A stretch of 64,000 bases of DNA from Flavobacteriales bacterium (GCA_013205245.1 JABMNH010000014.1:1-64000); one strand, 5' to 3'; numbered from the stretch's first letter, positions 1 to 10,152 are shown. A program made the numbers and translations. Notes: generated from the sequence alone by a model not told the origin.

Positions 1-165
1 ATTTAAAACAAGAATACTATCCAAATTAACTTCGTTAACGGTTATTCAATACATCAATAAGTTTATCTTTGATAGAAATATAAATAATTTAAAAATTAGC
101 ATTATTTAAATGCACAACGGGTAAATATACTATTAATTTAGAGCTTTAAATTAAGTGAGATTCTA

Positions 166-173
166 TAACTTTG
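166..173 (+). promoter_or_regulatory. -7 promoter element (TAnnTTTG) for the ArsC-like gene
   Basis: TAACTTTG matches the Bacteroidota -7 consensus exactly and lies about 25 bases before the ATG at 199. No clear -33 TTG is present at the usual spacing. A second match (TATCTTTG at 64-71) has no gene directly after it. Confidence 0.55.
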
Positions 174-198
174 AATCGCTATAAATGTTAAAAAATTT

Positions 199-540
199 AT
201 GATGAAAATATACCATAATCCACGTTGTTCTAAGAGCCGTCAAGGGCTTGAAATTTTAACCGATTTACACGCAAATTTTGAAGTAATTGACTACTTGAAA
301 AATCCGCCAACTAAATCTGAATTGCAAAATATCTTAAAATTATTGGGTTATAAACCGCTTGATTTGGTGCGCAAAAATGAGGCTATTTGGAAAGAAAACT
401 TTAAAGGAAAAGAACTGTCAGATGACGCTATACTTAAAGCTATGATTGACTTTCCTAAATTAATTGAACGCCCAATTGTAATCAATAATGGCAAGGCTGT
501 TGTGGGCCGCCCTCCCGAAATAATTAAGACTATTTTATAA
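199..540 (+). CDS. arsC: ArsC/Spx-family thioredoxin-fold reductase (arsenate reductase type)
   Basis: A 113-residue cytoplasmic protein of the ArsC family, which reduces arsenate with glutathione or thioredoxin; many flavobacterial members are not proven arsenate reductases. The catalytic cysteine is in NPRCSKSR (Cys10). The family C-terminal RPIV...VGRPPE segment carries the conserved Arg residues. The length is typical of the family. Two ATG codons open the frame (199 and 202), and either could be used. The gene stands alone behind its own TAnnTTTG box, with no arsenite pump or ArsR regulator beside it, so a general thiol-redox role is possible. The family call is firm and the substrate uncertain. 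Confidence 0.85.
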   Translation: MMKIYHNPRCSKSRQGLEILTDLHANFEVIDYLKNPPTKSELQNILKLLGYKPLDLVRKNEAIWKENFKGKELSDDAILKAMIDFPKLIERPIVINNGKAVVGRPPEIIKTIL

Positions 541-647
541 GTTTTAATGCCTTTTTCTGGCTTTTTAGAAAGGGTGAAAAATCATTATTTTCAGGTATTT
601 TTTATTTGAATAAATTTTAGTATTTTGGAGCAAACTAGACAACCCCA

Positions 648-3073
648 ATGAAATACCGATTTTTATGCGTTTATTTTTTAATGTTTTTTTCTTTTATAAA
701 CGCTCAAAACAAGCCACAAGATAAACTAACAATTACCGGAAAAATTATCGAGAAATCAACTGACAAAGCTCTTGAATTTGCCAGCATTTATTTTGAAAAT
801 GAAAATGGTAAAATAAAAACTGGAACGACATCTGACAAGCGTGGAAAATTTAAATTAGACATCCCAGAAGGGATTTATAAAATTACTGTCAGCTTTTTAT
901 CCTATAAAAGTTATGTTGTCAATTCTAAATTCTTTTCAAAAGATACCGATTTGGGTATCATAACCTTGAGTTATAAGTCAGACCAACTTAAAGAAGTTTC
1001 TCTTAATTACACCAAAGGTTTGGTTGAGTTTAAACTCGATAAAAAGATTTACAATGTCTCTAAAGATATTGCCAATGCAGGTGGCACAGCATTAAGCGTG
1101 CTTGAAAATGCGCCTTATGTTAATGTTGATGGTAGTAATAATGTGAGCATTAGAAATAATAGTAACATTCAAATTCTAATCAATGGCAAACCCTCTGGTA
1201 TTGTTGATGGCGATATGAGTAATTTGAATGCCATTCCTGCCAATTCTATTTCTAAAGTTGAGATTATTACGAGTAAATCGGCTAAATATGACGCCGAAGG
1301 AAGTGGTGGTATCATTAATATTGTTCTTAAAAAGGGCAAAGGTTTGGGCTTAAATACATCTATAGAAACCCATATGGGTATGCCTGATGACGATGGGCTT
1401 TCTGCCAATATAAATTACAAATCTAAATCGGTTAATTTCTTTTCTACTACGGGTTATAATCACAGTAGTAATCCAGAAAGAGAACGTGTTAAACAAGAAT
1501 TTTTAAATACAAATTTACTCACAACTGGCTTTTTTGATCAAATAAGTAAAGCCACTAAACAAGCCAATTCTTTTCTAACAAATTTTGGGGCCGACTTCTA
1601 CATTAACGACAAAACCACATTAACGGCTTCTGTTTTATTTAAAACACGTGATAAAATTATAATACAGGAAGTATTCTAAACGACTTTGCCGCTTCTAAAA
1701 CTAATATTAAAACGTCAAACAGATTAGAAGATAATGACAATAATGTTGACCGCTATGAATACCTAATCGGCTTTGTTAGAAATCTTAAAAAAGAAGGCGA
1801 AAGTTTTTCACTAGATTTTAAATACAACCATGCCAAAGCCAATTCTTTCGGTTCAATTTTAGAACAAACAACTTTGCCAATTTCATCCGATAAGGAACAA
1901 AAATCGGTTAAAGACCAAAAATTAGACAGCTATCTAATTCAGGCTGATTATGTTTTACCTGTTGGGAAATATGGTCAGTTAGAGACAGGTCTTAAAAGTG
2001 CTGTTAGAAATTACGCTAACAATTATAATGTAGGCGAATTTGACATCGCAACAAGCACTTATAAAACAATTGGTGGATTTGATGATACCATAGAATACGA
2101 TGAAACTATAAATGCAGGATATCTTCAATTTGCGAGTTATAACACATGGTCTTATTCTTTTGGATTAAGAGTAGAAAACTCAGATATTTCAATTGGTTTG
2201 GGAAACTCAATTTCAAAAGCTAACAAAAATTATACTAATGTTTTCCCTACGGCTAAATTGAGTTATAAATTTAAAGATGAAAGTGTTTTAAACACAAGTT
2301 ACAGCAGAAGTATAGACCGCCCAACTCTTAGAAATATCAATCCGTTTATTACCTTTTCAAACGAGCGTTTTCAAACTGTTGGTAATTTAGATTTAGATCC
2401 TTTCTACACAGACTATTTTGAGTTAGATTATTATAAAAGTTATGAAAAAGTAACCTTGGCTACATCTTTATTCTATGTTATTTCTACCGATTTGCTTACC
2501 TATATTTTAGAAGAAACACCACTTACAACCAGCGATAATTTTACAATTTATAAACGTAAGCCCATTAATAACGGTACCTATTCTACTTTTGGTGGCGATT
2601 TAGATCTTTCATATAACCCCACAAAAAAAATCAATTTAAAAGCCTATTCCTCTTTTTATAATGTTGATATTTCTAAAACCCTTAACGGATTATACAATGG
2701 TTCAGATTTTAGATGGTACTCACAAATATCATCTTTAATAACATTTAATAATGGGCTAAAATTTCAAATAAAATACGATTACCAATCTGAGTTTAATACA
2801 GGACTTATAAAATTAAAACCCCAACAATACACATCAGTAGCTTTTAGCAAAGAGATACTACAAAAACAGGCAACACTCACTTTTAGGATAAGTGATGTTT
2901 TTGAAACTAGACGCGATAATTTATTATCAACCGAAGCAAATACCATTAGCCAACGCATTGGTCAAAATAATGACAGACAATTCTTATTATCTTTTACTTA
3001 TCGGATAAAACAAAAGAAAAGAAAAGACAAACACAACCGTTTGAATGATATTGATGCAGATGATTTTAAATAA
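648..3073 (+). pseudogene. TonB-dependent receptor-like outer-membrane protein, broken by a frameshift
   Basis: An outer-membrane beta-barrel protein in two pieces. The first frame (648-1679) has a signal peptide ending FINAQ, a CarboxypepD_reg-like domain and a plug domain (LINGKPSG, YDAEGSGGIINI). It stops a few codons after VLFKTRDK. Coding resumes in the -1 frame around 1650-1661 and runs without stops to 3073, through a barrel half ending in the basic KQKKRKDKHN tail; the TTG at 1874 is only the first start-like codon in that frame. One missing base near the A/T-rich stretch 1648-1662 explains the break. It aligns along its length with the intact neighbour at 3476, so the pair is a tandem duplication. 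It could be a true pseudogene, phase variation or an assembly error; I see no canonical X-XXY-YYZ slippery heptamer in frame. Confidence 0.8.
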
Positions 3074-3099
3074 AAAAAGGCCATTTAAAAACTAGCCTT
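3072..3099 (-). terminator. Terminator after the small membrane-protein gene
   Basis: On the minus strand AAGGC and GCCTT form a short stem followed by a run of seven T, just downstream of the stop at 3123. The stem is only about five pairs, so this is a weak call. Confidence 0.4.
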
Positions 3100-3122
3100 G
3101 AATATTTTGTGTAAATAAATTA

Positions 3123-3287
3123 TTATTTAGAAGCTTTTTTAGCGGCTTTATTTTCTTTCCACCTCTCAATTAAATTCCCAGTTAACCAATAAGGCACTAC
3201 AAAAGTTAGTAAGAATAACATTAGCCAAAAGCCTGCAGTAAAAATGAAAAGAAAAGTTAATAATCCTAAAAATTGTTGAATTTCCAT
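3123..3287 (-). CDS. Small single-pass membrane protein, unknown function
   Basis: A 54-residue protein starting MEIQQFLGLL. It has a long hydrophobic stretch (about residues 5-35, broken by Gly and Trp) and a basic C-terminal tail (RWKENKAAKKASK) that should face the cytoplasm. The open frame extends upstream to 3347, but the extra 20 residues are polar and lack membrane character, so I chose the internal ATG at 3287. It lies between the two receptor paralogues, on the opposite strand. I do not recognise a family, and no function is inferred. Confidence 0.55.
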   Translation of the reverse strand: MEIQQFLGLLTFLFIFTAGFWLMLFLLTFVVPYWLTGNLIERWKENKAAKKASK

Positions 3288-3434
3288 ACCAATACTTTGT
3301 TTATTAAAACTTTCGTCAAAAATATATTTAAATTTTAGTTTACACAATATTTTAAGGGATAATTATCATAAATAAAACCTAAATTTTTATGTTTTATTTA
3401 ACAAAGCTTTAACTACTCGCAATTTAAACCATAT

Positions 3435-3442
3435 TATTTTTA
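3435..3442 (+). promoter_or_regulatory. Probable -7 element for the second TonB receptor gene
   Basis: TATTTTTA is one base off TAnnTTTG and lies about 33 bases before the ATG at 3476. Confidence 0.35.
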
Positions 3443-3475
3443 CGCAGTCAAAAACACCTAACTAATAAATAGAAA

Positions 3476-5929
3476 ATGAGAAACTTATTTGTCACTGTAC
3501 TTGTACTTTCATGTATAAATATTTTTAGCCAACAGCGCAGTCCCAATCAAAATTTAGTATCTGCTAAAATAACGATGAAAGGGAAAATAATTGAAAAACA
3601 GACAAAGCAAAATTTAGAATATGCCACAATAGTTTTACAACATGTTAAAACTAAAATACTCTCTGGCGGAATTACAGATCAAAATGGAGATTTTTCTTTT
3701 GAAGCAAATACAGGAACATATAATATAAGCTTTGAATTTATCGGTTTTAAAAAAATAATTTTAAAAAATCAACAAATAACGACAGATCGTGATTTTGGCA
3801 CAATTACCCTAGAAACTGACTCAGAAAATTTGGATGAAGTTGAAATTATAGCCGATAAAAGTACTGTTGAAATCAAACTAGATAAAAAAATATATAATGT
3901 TGGTAAAGATATGACTGTAAAGGGTGGTACTGTTACTGATGTTCTAGAAAATGTACCATCTGTAACTGTAGATCAAGATGGTGCTATTAGCTTACGTGGA
4001 AATGATAACGTTACCATTTTAATAAACGGAAAACCATCTGGAATGGTAGGTATGAATGGCACAAACGCCTTAAAACAATTACCTGCCGAAGCTATCGAAA
4101 AAGTTGAAGTTATTACAAGTCCATCTGCCAGATACGACGCAGAAGGTACCGGAGGTATTATCAATATTATCTTACGTCGTAGCAAAATAACAGGTTTTAA
4201 TGGTTCCATCCAACTAAATTTGGGAAATCCTAGCAGAACTGGCTTAAATGCCAATTTAAATTACCGAACCAAAAAAATTAATTTATTTACCAACTCAAGT
4301 TTTGACAAAAGACAATCACCTGGCACATCTACTGTTCAACAAGAAAATTTTGCCAATTTTGGTGGTGAGCACTTTTTAGATGAAAACAGATTTAGCAAAC
4401 GTGACAGAAATAATGTTAATTCATTAATCGGCTTAGAACTCTATCTTCCTAAAAATAGTTCATTAATTGGTACCGTATTATTTAGTGGATCTGATGATAA
4501 AAACAACACATTTAACACTTCAGATAAATTTTTCGAGAACCACACATTATCGGCCAGTTCTATCAGAAACAATGACTCAAAACAAGATGAAAATAGCACC
4601 GAATACGCTTTAAGTTATACTAAAAACTTTAAAAAAGCCGATCATAAATTAACACTAGATATCAAACTTGAAAATAGCAACGAATTATCTGATGGTACCG
4701 TTATTGAAACCAATACATTCCCTTTAATAAACATTACAGCTCGTGAATTTGAATTAACCGATAAATACCAACGGAACTTGTTATTGAAAGGTGATTATGT
4801 TTTACCTATTAAAGATGATGGCAGATTTGAATTTGGTTTTAGAAGTACATTTGACAAAAACATAACCGATTATCAAGTTGATACATTAAACACCTCTGGT
4901 GTCCGCGTAAGCGATCCAAATTTTAGCAATATTTTAAAATATAACGAAAATATCAATGCTATTTATTCTCAATTCGGGACAAAATTTAGCAAACTGTCAT
5001 TTTTAATGGGTTTAAGGATGGAAATATCTGACATTAAAATAAATTTAATTACAAACAATCAAAACTTCGACAAAAACTACACAAAGTTATTCCCTACGCT
5101 AAACTTTAATTACGAATTAAGTGATAAAGAAAATTTTACATTAGGTTATAACAGACGTATTCGCCGTCCACGCTCACGATTTATCAATCCTTTTCCATCG
5201 CGTACCAGCGCAACAAATTTATTTTCGGGCAACCCAGATATCAATCCAACTTATACCAGTGCTTATGAATTAGGATATTTAAACAGAATGAATAAATTGA
5301 CCGTAAGTAGTTCTATTTATTACAACCATTCAACTGGAAATTTCACTTTTGTAGTTCAAGAAACCGGAGATTTTACTTCTGATGGCATTCCAATTCTTAT
5401 TAGAATGCCCATCAATTTAGCAACTGAAAATCGTTACGGATTTGAATTAGGGTTAAATTATACTCCAATAAAAAAATGGAGAATAAATACAAGCTTCAAT
5501 TTGTTCAAATCAGAAACCAGAGGCGATTTTAACGGTCGTAATTATGATGCGGATAATACAAGTTGGTTTACGAGATTTAGTTCAAAATTAACTTTACCTT
5601 CTGCTATTGATTTTCAGACAACATTCTTTTATATGGGGCCATCAAATACAGCTCAAGGAACCAGAGATGCTATGTTTATGGCAAACTTAGCTTTTAGCAA
5701 GGATATACTTAAAGAAAAAGGAACTTTAACATTAAATGTTTCCGATTTGTTTAATTCAAGTAAGTATTCTGGCACGAGTTATACAGCAACAACATTTTCA
5801 AAAACGGAATTCCGATGGAGACAACGCAATGTTAATTTAGCATTTAGCTACAGATTCAATCAAAAGAAGAAATTCCAGCGCCCACAACAAGGTGGTCAAG
5901 ATGATGGTGGTGAAGATTTTGGTGGATAA
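3476..5929 (+). CDS. Outer-membrane beta-barrel TonB-dependent receptor family protein
   Basis: An 817-residue outer-membrane protein. A signal peptide (first about 18 residues, ending NIFSQ) is followed by a CarboxypepD_reg-like beta-sandwich (about 35-110), a plug domain (about 120-235, with ILINGKPSGMVG and the YDAEGTGGIINI motif) and a C-terminal barrel of the OMP_b-brl_3 type. Proteins of this class take up siderophores, metals or oligomers with TonB, or act as plug-bearing barrels of unknown substrate. No SusD-like partner is adjacent, so it is not a polysaccharide-utilisation SusC. It is the intact paralogue of the broken gene upstream. The low-complexity Gly/Asp tail (GGQDDGGEDFGG) is unusual because most such barrels end in an aromatic residue. 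Confidence 0.88.
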   Translation: MRNLFVTVLVLSCINIFSQQRSPNQNLVSAKITMKGKIIEKQTKQNLEYATIVLQHVKTKILSGGITDQNGDFSFEANTGTYNISFEFIGFKKIILKNQQITTDRDFGTITLETDSENLDEVEIIADKSTVEIKLDKKIYNVGKDMTVKGGTVTDVLENVPSVTVDQDGAISLRGNDNVTILINGKPSGMVGMNGTNALKQLPAEAIEKVEVITSPSARYDAEGTGGIINIILRRSKITGFNGSIQLNLGNPSRTGLNANLNYRTKKINLFTNSSFDKRQSPGTSTVQQENFANFGGEHFLDENRFSKRDRNNVNSLIGLELYLPKNSSLIGTVLFSGSDDKNNTFNTSDKFFENHTLSASSIRNNDSKQDENSTEYALSYTKNFKKADHKLTLDIKLENSNELSDGTVIETNTFPLINITAREFELTDKYQRNLLLKGDYVLPIKDDGRFEFGFRSTFDKNITDYQVDTLNTSGVRVSDPNFSNILKYNENINAIYSQFGTKFSKLSFLMGLRMEISDIKINLITNNQNFDKNYTKLFPTLNFNYELSDKENFTLGYNRRIRRPRSRFINPFPSRTSATNLFSGNPDINPTYTSAYELGYLNRMNKLTVSSSIYYNHSTGNFTFVVQETGDFTSDGIPILIRMPINLATENRYGFELGLNYTPIKKWRINTSFNLFKSETRGDFNGRNYDADNTSWFTRFSSKLTLPSAIDFQTTFFYMGPSNTAQGTRDAMFMANLAFSKDILKEKGTLTLNVSDLFNSSKYSGTSYTATTFSKTEFRWRQRNVNLAFSYRFNQKKKFQRPQQGGQDDGGEDFGG

Positions 5930-5966
5930 AAGTGATATTTCTCATCTTTGCGTAACTGCTATTTCG

Positions 5967-5974
5967 TAACTTTG
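5967..5974 (+). promoter_or_regulatory. -7 promoter element for fumC
   Basis: TAACTTTG followed by C is an exact match. A TTTG at 5947-5950 lies 16 bases upstream and could act as the -33 element. The fumC ATG is 27 bases downstream. Confidence 0.55.
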
Positions 5975-6001
5975 CTTGTTATTCATTAAAATTTATTAGC
6001 C

Positions 6002-7399
6002 ATGACATATAGAATAGAACACGACACTATTGGAGAAGTTCAAGTTCCCGAAAATAGATTTTGGGGCGCACAAACAGAACGCTCACGCAACAATTTTAAA
6101 ATTGGCACACCTGCGTCAATGCCTAAAGAAATAATTATAGGTTTTGCTTATTTAAAAAAAGCAGCTGCCTATGCCAATTGCGAACTAGGTGTGTTACCAC
6201 AAGACAAAAGAGATGCCATTGCTACAGTTTGTGATGAAATTTTAGCCGAAAAATTATTTGATGAATTTCCGTTGGTTATTTGGCAAACCGGTTCGGGTAC
6301 GCAAAGCAATATGAATTGCAATGAAGTCATCGCCAATAAGGCACACTTTAACAGTGGTGGTAAATTAACCGATACGCAAAAAATTATTCATCCCAATGAT
6401 GATGTCAATAAATCGCAATCGTCTAACGATACTTTTCCTACTGGCATGCACATTGCTGCCTACAAAAAAGTAATTGAAGTGACCATTCCGGGCGTTACTA
6501 CTTTGCGTGATGCGCTTTTGCAAAAAAGTAAAGCATTTGCCAATGTTGTAAAAATTGGACGTACCCATTTAATGGATGCCACACCACTTACTTTAGGTCA
6601 AGAATTCTCTGGTTATGCCTCACAATTAACGCATGGTTTAAAAGCTTTAAACAATACTTTAGATCATTTATCAGAGCTAGCGCTGGGCGGAACCGCAGTT
6701 GGTACTGGCATAAACACACCTAAAGGTTATGATGTTGTGGTTGCAAAATACATTGCAGAATTTACAGGCATGCCTTTTAAAACAGCCGAAAATAAATTTG
6801 AAGCTTTGGCTGCACATGATGCTATTGTAGAAACACATGGCGCATTAAAACAATTAGCTGTTTCGCTTATGAAAATTGCAAACGATATTCGTATGCTAGC
6901 TTCTGGCCCACGTTCTGGGATTGGCGAAATAAATATTCCTGCAAACGAACCTGGCTCTTCTATCATGCCAGGAAAAGTGAACCCAACACAGTCTGAAGCT
7001 TTAACTATGGTTGCCGTTCAAGTAATGGGTAACGATGTAGCTATTACTTTTGGTGGTGCTACTGGTCATTTTGAACTGAATGTCTTTAAACCTGTTATGG
7101 CAGCTAATTTCTTACAATCTGCACAATTAATTGGTGATGCTTGTCAATCATTCACCGAACATTGTGTTGTAGGTATCGAACCAAATTACGAACGCATCAA
7201 AGAATTGCTAAATAATTCATTAATGTTGGTGACTGCTTTAAACCCAAAAATTGGTTACGAAAAAGCGGCAAAAATTGCCAAAACAGCACACAAAAACGGC
7301 ACAACTTTAAAACAAGAAGCTGTAAACTTAGGTTTCTTAACTGCCGATGAATTTGATGCTTGGGTTAAACCCGAAGACATGGTAGGCGGTTTAAAATAA
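6002..7399 (+). CDS. fumC: Class II fumarate hydratase
   Basis: Cytoplasmic homotetrameric, iron-free enzyme interconverting fumarate and L-malate in the TCA cycle. The 465-residue length fits the family. Visible hallmarks are GSGTQSNMN near residue 100, the [14 protein letters not shown] block near 130, [15 protein letters not shown] near 187, and the fumarase/aspartase signature [11 protein letters not shown] around residues 318-328. Aspartase and argininosuccinate lyase share the fold, but the overall sequence is plainly FumC. It has its own promoter, and the deaminase gene follows after four bases, suggesting co-transcription. Confidence 0.97.
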   Translation: MTYRIEHDTIGEVQVPENRFWGAQTERSRNNFKIGTPASMPKEIIIGFAYLKKAAAYANCELGVLPQDKRDAIATVCDEILAEKLFDEFPLVIWQTGSGTQSNMNCNEVIANKAHFNSGGKLTDTQKIIHPNDDVNKSQSSNDTFPTGMHIAAYKKVIEVTIPGVTTLRDALLQKSKAFANVVKIGRTHLMDATPLTLGQEFSGYASQLTHGLKALNNTLDHLSELALGGTAVGTGINTPKGYDVVVAKYIAEFTGMPFKTAENKFEALAAHDAIVETHGALKQLAVSLMKIANDIRMLASGPRSGIGEINIPANEPGSSIMPGKVNPTQSEALTMVAVQVMGNDVAITFGGATGHFELNVFKPVMAANFLQSAQLIGDACQSFTEHCVVGIEPNYERIKELLNNSLMLVTALNPKIGYEKAAKIAKTAHKNGTTLKQEAVNLGFLTADEFDAWVKPEDMVGGLK

Positions 7400-7403
7400 T
7401 AAT

Positions 7404-7877
7404 ATGGAAGATCATAAAAAATATATCAAGGCTGCTGTTGAAGTTGCCTTAAAAGGCATGCAAAACAAAGAAGGCGGTCCGTTTGGCTGTGTCATTGTAA
7501 AGGATGGAAAAATAATTGGTCGTGGTAATAACAAAGTCACTTCTACCAACGACCCAACTGCTCATGCCGAAGTTACAGCTATTAGAGAAGCTTGTAAATA
7601 TTTAAACTCTTTTCAATTAACAGGCTGTGTACTTTACACCTCTTGCGAGCCTTGCCCAATGTGTTTGGGTGCCATTTATTGGGCCAGACCAGATAAAGTG
7701 TTTTATGGCAGCACAAAAACCGATGCTGCTAATATTGGTTTTGATGATGACTTTATTTACAAAGAAATTGCCTTGCCTTATGACGAACGCAGTATTCCGT
7801 TTGAACAATGCGAAAGAGAAATCGCCTTAGAGCCCTTTAAATATTGGGAATCTTTAGAGGGTAAGATTGAATATTAG
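7404..7877 (+). CDS. guaD: Guanine deaminase (nucleoside/cytidine deaminase fold)
   Basis: A 157-residue zinc hydrolase converting guanine to xanthine in purine salvage. Zinc ligands are visible as HAE (His54, with Glu56 as proton shuttle) and PCEPCPMC (Cys84 and Cys87). The C-terminal part, with FYGSTKTDAANIGFDDDFIY, matches the Bacillus GuaD type, whose C-terminal segment is domain-swapped, better than the tRNA adenosine deaminase TadA. It begins four bases after fumC stops, so the two are probably one transcript. Confidence 0.85.
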   Translation: MEDHKKYIKAAVEVALKGMQNKEGGPFGCVIVKDGKIIGRGNNKVTSTNDPTAHAEVTAIREACKYLNSFQLTGCVLYTSCEPCPMCLGAIYWARPDKVFYGSTKTDAANIGFDDDFIYKEIALPYDERSIPFEQCEREIALEPFKYWESLEGKIEY

Positions 7878-7913
7878 TTTTCTGTGTTCAGTAGCAGTAA
7901 ACAGTTGTGAATT

Positions 7914-8390
7914 GTCATTCTGACGAAGCGTAGCAAGGAAGAATCTCAAACAAGACACGAGATTCCTCACTTTGTTCGGAATGACAGCATCTTTTCTCGG
8001 ATGGTGCGGATTTGTAATCCGTGTTTTTTTACTTACAATCCGAATTCCGAAGCCAACGGCTCGGCTATTCAATATAATTATTTAAATTTACCATTATAAG
8101 TTTAACTGTAAATACTACACGATAGGATTCCCCCCGCTGGTGCGAGCGTCACGCTCGTACCTCATAAAAATACATCTCCATGATGGCGCGGATTTGCAAT
8201 CCGTGCTTTAACTTTCCAATCTGGAGTTGATTTAAAAAAAAATCAATAGCTTTATAAATATATGTATTTCGGGCACGAGCAAAAGATGCTCGCGCCAGCA
8301 TCGTGTGTGAAAGCCAAAAATAGACAAGTGTTTAAATCAAAACATTTCGACTGCGCCTGCCTACTGCAGGCAAGCTCAATGTGACATTGT
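7914..8390. repeat. Cluster of degenerate extragenic palindromic repeats in a 540-base gene-free gap
   Basis: This gap holds no gene I can support. It is packed with short palindromes. At 7914-7985 arms GTCATTC...GGAATGAC enclose GAATCTC/GAGATTC. GGATTTGTAATCC lies at 8008-8020 and GGATTTGCAATCC at 8190-8202. CGAGCGT-C-ACGCTCG lies at 8143-8157 and CGAGCA/TGCTCG at 8276-8292. At 8346-8390 a TTTCGACT...GTGACATTG unit is split by a small GCCTGC/GCAGGC hairpin. Related units recur at 15.9 kb and 17.5 kb. They look like non-autonomous REP-like elements, and a 72-aa minus-strand frame across them is not a gene. Confidence 0.75.
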
Positions 8391-8415
8391 TCCTATCACT
8401 AAGTTTTTACAAATG

Positions 8416-8931
8416 CTACAAATACCGTTCTTTTATCACATTTAAATGATGTAATTGATGCCCAGAAATAACATAAGCAATAGCTCTTACACTCATATTA
8501 TTGCCATTTGCCAAACCATGATTTTTTAAAATATCTACATTGAAACTTTTAAATAACATTTTAGAACATGTGCGAACAACTTTAAACTCTTCTAATAAAT
8601 CATCAAAATTTTTATCATCACAAAAAGAGTTTTCTACATAACTATTTTCTTCAAATCCTGCTAAGTCTGTTTTATCAAATCTTGCAAAACGCAAGGCACG
8701 GTATGCAAAAATACGTTCGGCATCTATTAAATGTTGTAGGATTTCTTTAATAGACCATTTACTTTCAGCATAACGAAATTCCTGTTGTGCTTTTGTTAAA
8801 GATTGAAGTAAAATAACAGCTTTGTTTTCAGAATAGTCTAACATTTCTAAAAGATTTTTGTTCTTTGATAGAACTGCCGTAATATAAGGTTGGTAAAAAG
8901 GGTCATATTCGTTTTGGTTTAGTGTTTCCAT
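8416..8931 (-). CDS. DinB-family (DUF1569/DinB_2-like) protein
   Basis: A 171-residue four-helix-bundle protein of the DinB superfamily, usually a metal-dependent thiol transferase or damage-inducible protein of unknown substrate. Three histidines in the expected places form the metal triad: WSIKEILQHLIDAE in helix 2 and GHQLHH near the C terminus. It is the last gene of the pta-ackA transcript, 29 bases after ackA. That position does not predict a function. Confidence 0.8.
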   Translation of the reverse strand: METLNQNEYDPFYQPYITAVLSKNKNLLEMLDYSENKAVILLQSLTKAQQEFRYAESKWSIKEILQHLIDAERIFAYRALRFARFDKTDLAGFEENSYVENSFCDDKNFDDLLEEFKVVRTCSKMLFKSFNVDILKNHGLANGNNMSVRAIAYVISGHQLHHLNVIKERYL

Positions 8932-8960
8932 TTTATTTTTTGATTAAATATAGGAATAAA

Positions 8961-10151
8961 TTACAAATCTTTAATCAAAAAAAATGACTGTTGTGCTATT
9001 TCAATTTCTTCGTTTGTGGGTACAATTAATATTTTGACTTTGGATTCAGCCAACTGAATTTCTTCAATACCGCCTTTGTAAGCCTTGTTTTTATCTTGAT
9101 TTAAATCAATACCCAAACCTTCCATCTCGTTACAAATCAAATGACGCATCACGTCTGAATGTTCACCAATGCCGGCAGTAAAAATTAAGGCATCAACACC
9201 ATTTAAAGCGGCAACATAGGCCCCAATATATTTTTTAATATGGTAGGCATTCATATCTAAAGCCAACTGACATGCCTTATTCCCTTTTTCTGCTTCAGAC
9301 TCAATATCGCGTAAATCGCTAAAACCAGTCAAGCCATACATACCGCTTTGTTTTTGTAAAAGTGTATTCACCTCTGCTAGAGTATAGCCTAAAGAATTCA
9401 CCAAATAAAAGATAACTGATTGGTCAATATCGCCACTACGCGTTCCCATTATTAAACCATTCATCGGGCCAAAACCCAAGGAATGATCAACGCTTTTCCC
9501 ATCTTTTATAGCCGTCATACTACAGCCATTTCCTAAGTGAATGCTGATGAGTTTTGAATGTTTTAATCCCAAATAAGCAATGGCTTTTTCTGATACATAT
9601 TTATGACTCGTGCCGTGAAATCCGTAAAGGCGAATCTGATTATCATCTAAAAATTTAGTAGGAATAGCATATTGATATGCTTTTTGTGGAATGCTTTGAT
9701 GAAAAGCGGTGTCAAAAACCGCGACTTGTTTGGCCTTGGGAAACAGTTGTTCGGCTACGATAATCCCCTCTAAATTTGGCGGATTGTGCAAAGGTGCCAA
9801 CGCCGCTAAATCGTTAATTTTCTTTTTAACTTTTTCATCAATTAAAGTTGTTTTTGCAAAAGTGCTGCCACCATGAACAACACGATGTCCAACAACATCA
9901 ATAACATCGGCATTTTTTAAAACACCAATTTTAGAATCTAAAAGCAATTTAACAATCGTTTGTAAACCTTCTTTATGAGTAGGAACAGCTTCCGTTAAGG
10001 TAATTTTAGTCGTATTCGTTTTATAATGAATTTGGGCGTTTTCTAATCCAATGCGTTCAACCATGCCACTGCTGATGACTTCTTCTTGTGGCATTAAGAT
10101 GAGCTGGTATTTTATGGATGAACTCCCTGAATTGATGATGAGTATGTGCAT
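8961..10151 (-). CDS. ackA: Acetate kinase
   Basis: Cytoplasmic enzyme of 396 residues that transfers phosphate from acetyl phosphate to ADP, giving acetate and ATP (reversible). ASKHA-fold motifs are NSGSSSIKYQL at the N terminus, the acetate-pocket segment DTAFHQS, HLGNGCSM and FTAGIGEHS. It starts one base after the stop of pta, so translation is probably coupled. Together the two form the acetate overflow and acetyl-phosphate pathway. Confidence 0.97.
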   Translation of the reverse strand: MHILIINSGSSSIKYQLILMPQEEVISSGMVERIGLENAQIHYKTNTTKITLTEAVPTHKEGLQTIVKLLLDSKIGVLKNADVIDVVGHRVVHGGSTFAKTTLIDEKVKKKINDLAALAPLHNPPNLEGIIVAEQLFPKAKQVAVFDTAFHQSIPQKAYQYAIPTKFLDDNQIRLYGFHGTSHKYVSEKAIAYLGLKHSKLISIHLGNGCSMTAIKDGKSVDHSLGFGPMNGLIMGTRSGDIDQSVIFYLVNSLGYTLAEVNTLLQKQSGMYGLTGFSDLRDIESEAEKGNKACQLALDMNAYHIKKYIGAYVAALNGVDALIFTAGIGEHSDVMRHLICNEMEGLGIDLNQDKNKAYKGGIEEIQLAESKVKILIVPTNEEIEIAQQSFFLIKDL

Positions 10152-10152
10152 A

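Noticed and set aside
1640-1690. Programmed -1 frameshifting joining the two halves of the first receptor
   Set aside because: The direction fits, but I see no X-XXY-YYZ slippery heptamer in frame and no obvious downstream pseudoknot; receptors of this family are not known to use it.
7854-8072. Minus-strand frame in the repeat-filled gap
   Set aside because: It is made of palindromic repeat units and reads NKVRNLVSC, a common artefact of these repeats; no promoter or homology pattern.
7878-8415. CRISPR array or tRNA in the longest gene-free gap
   Set aside because: The repeats are inverted, irregular and unequal in spacing, with no uniform spacers; no cloverleaf with a TTCNA arm was seen.
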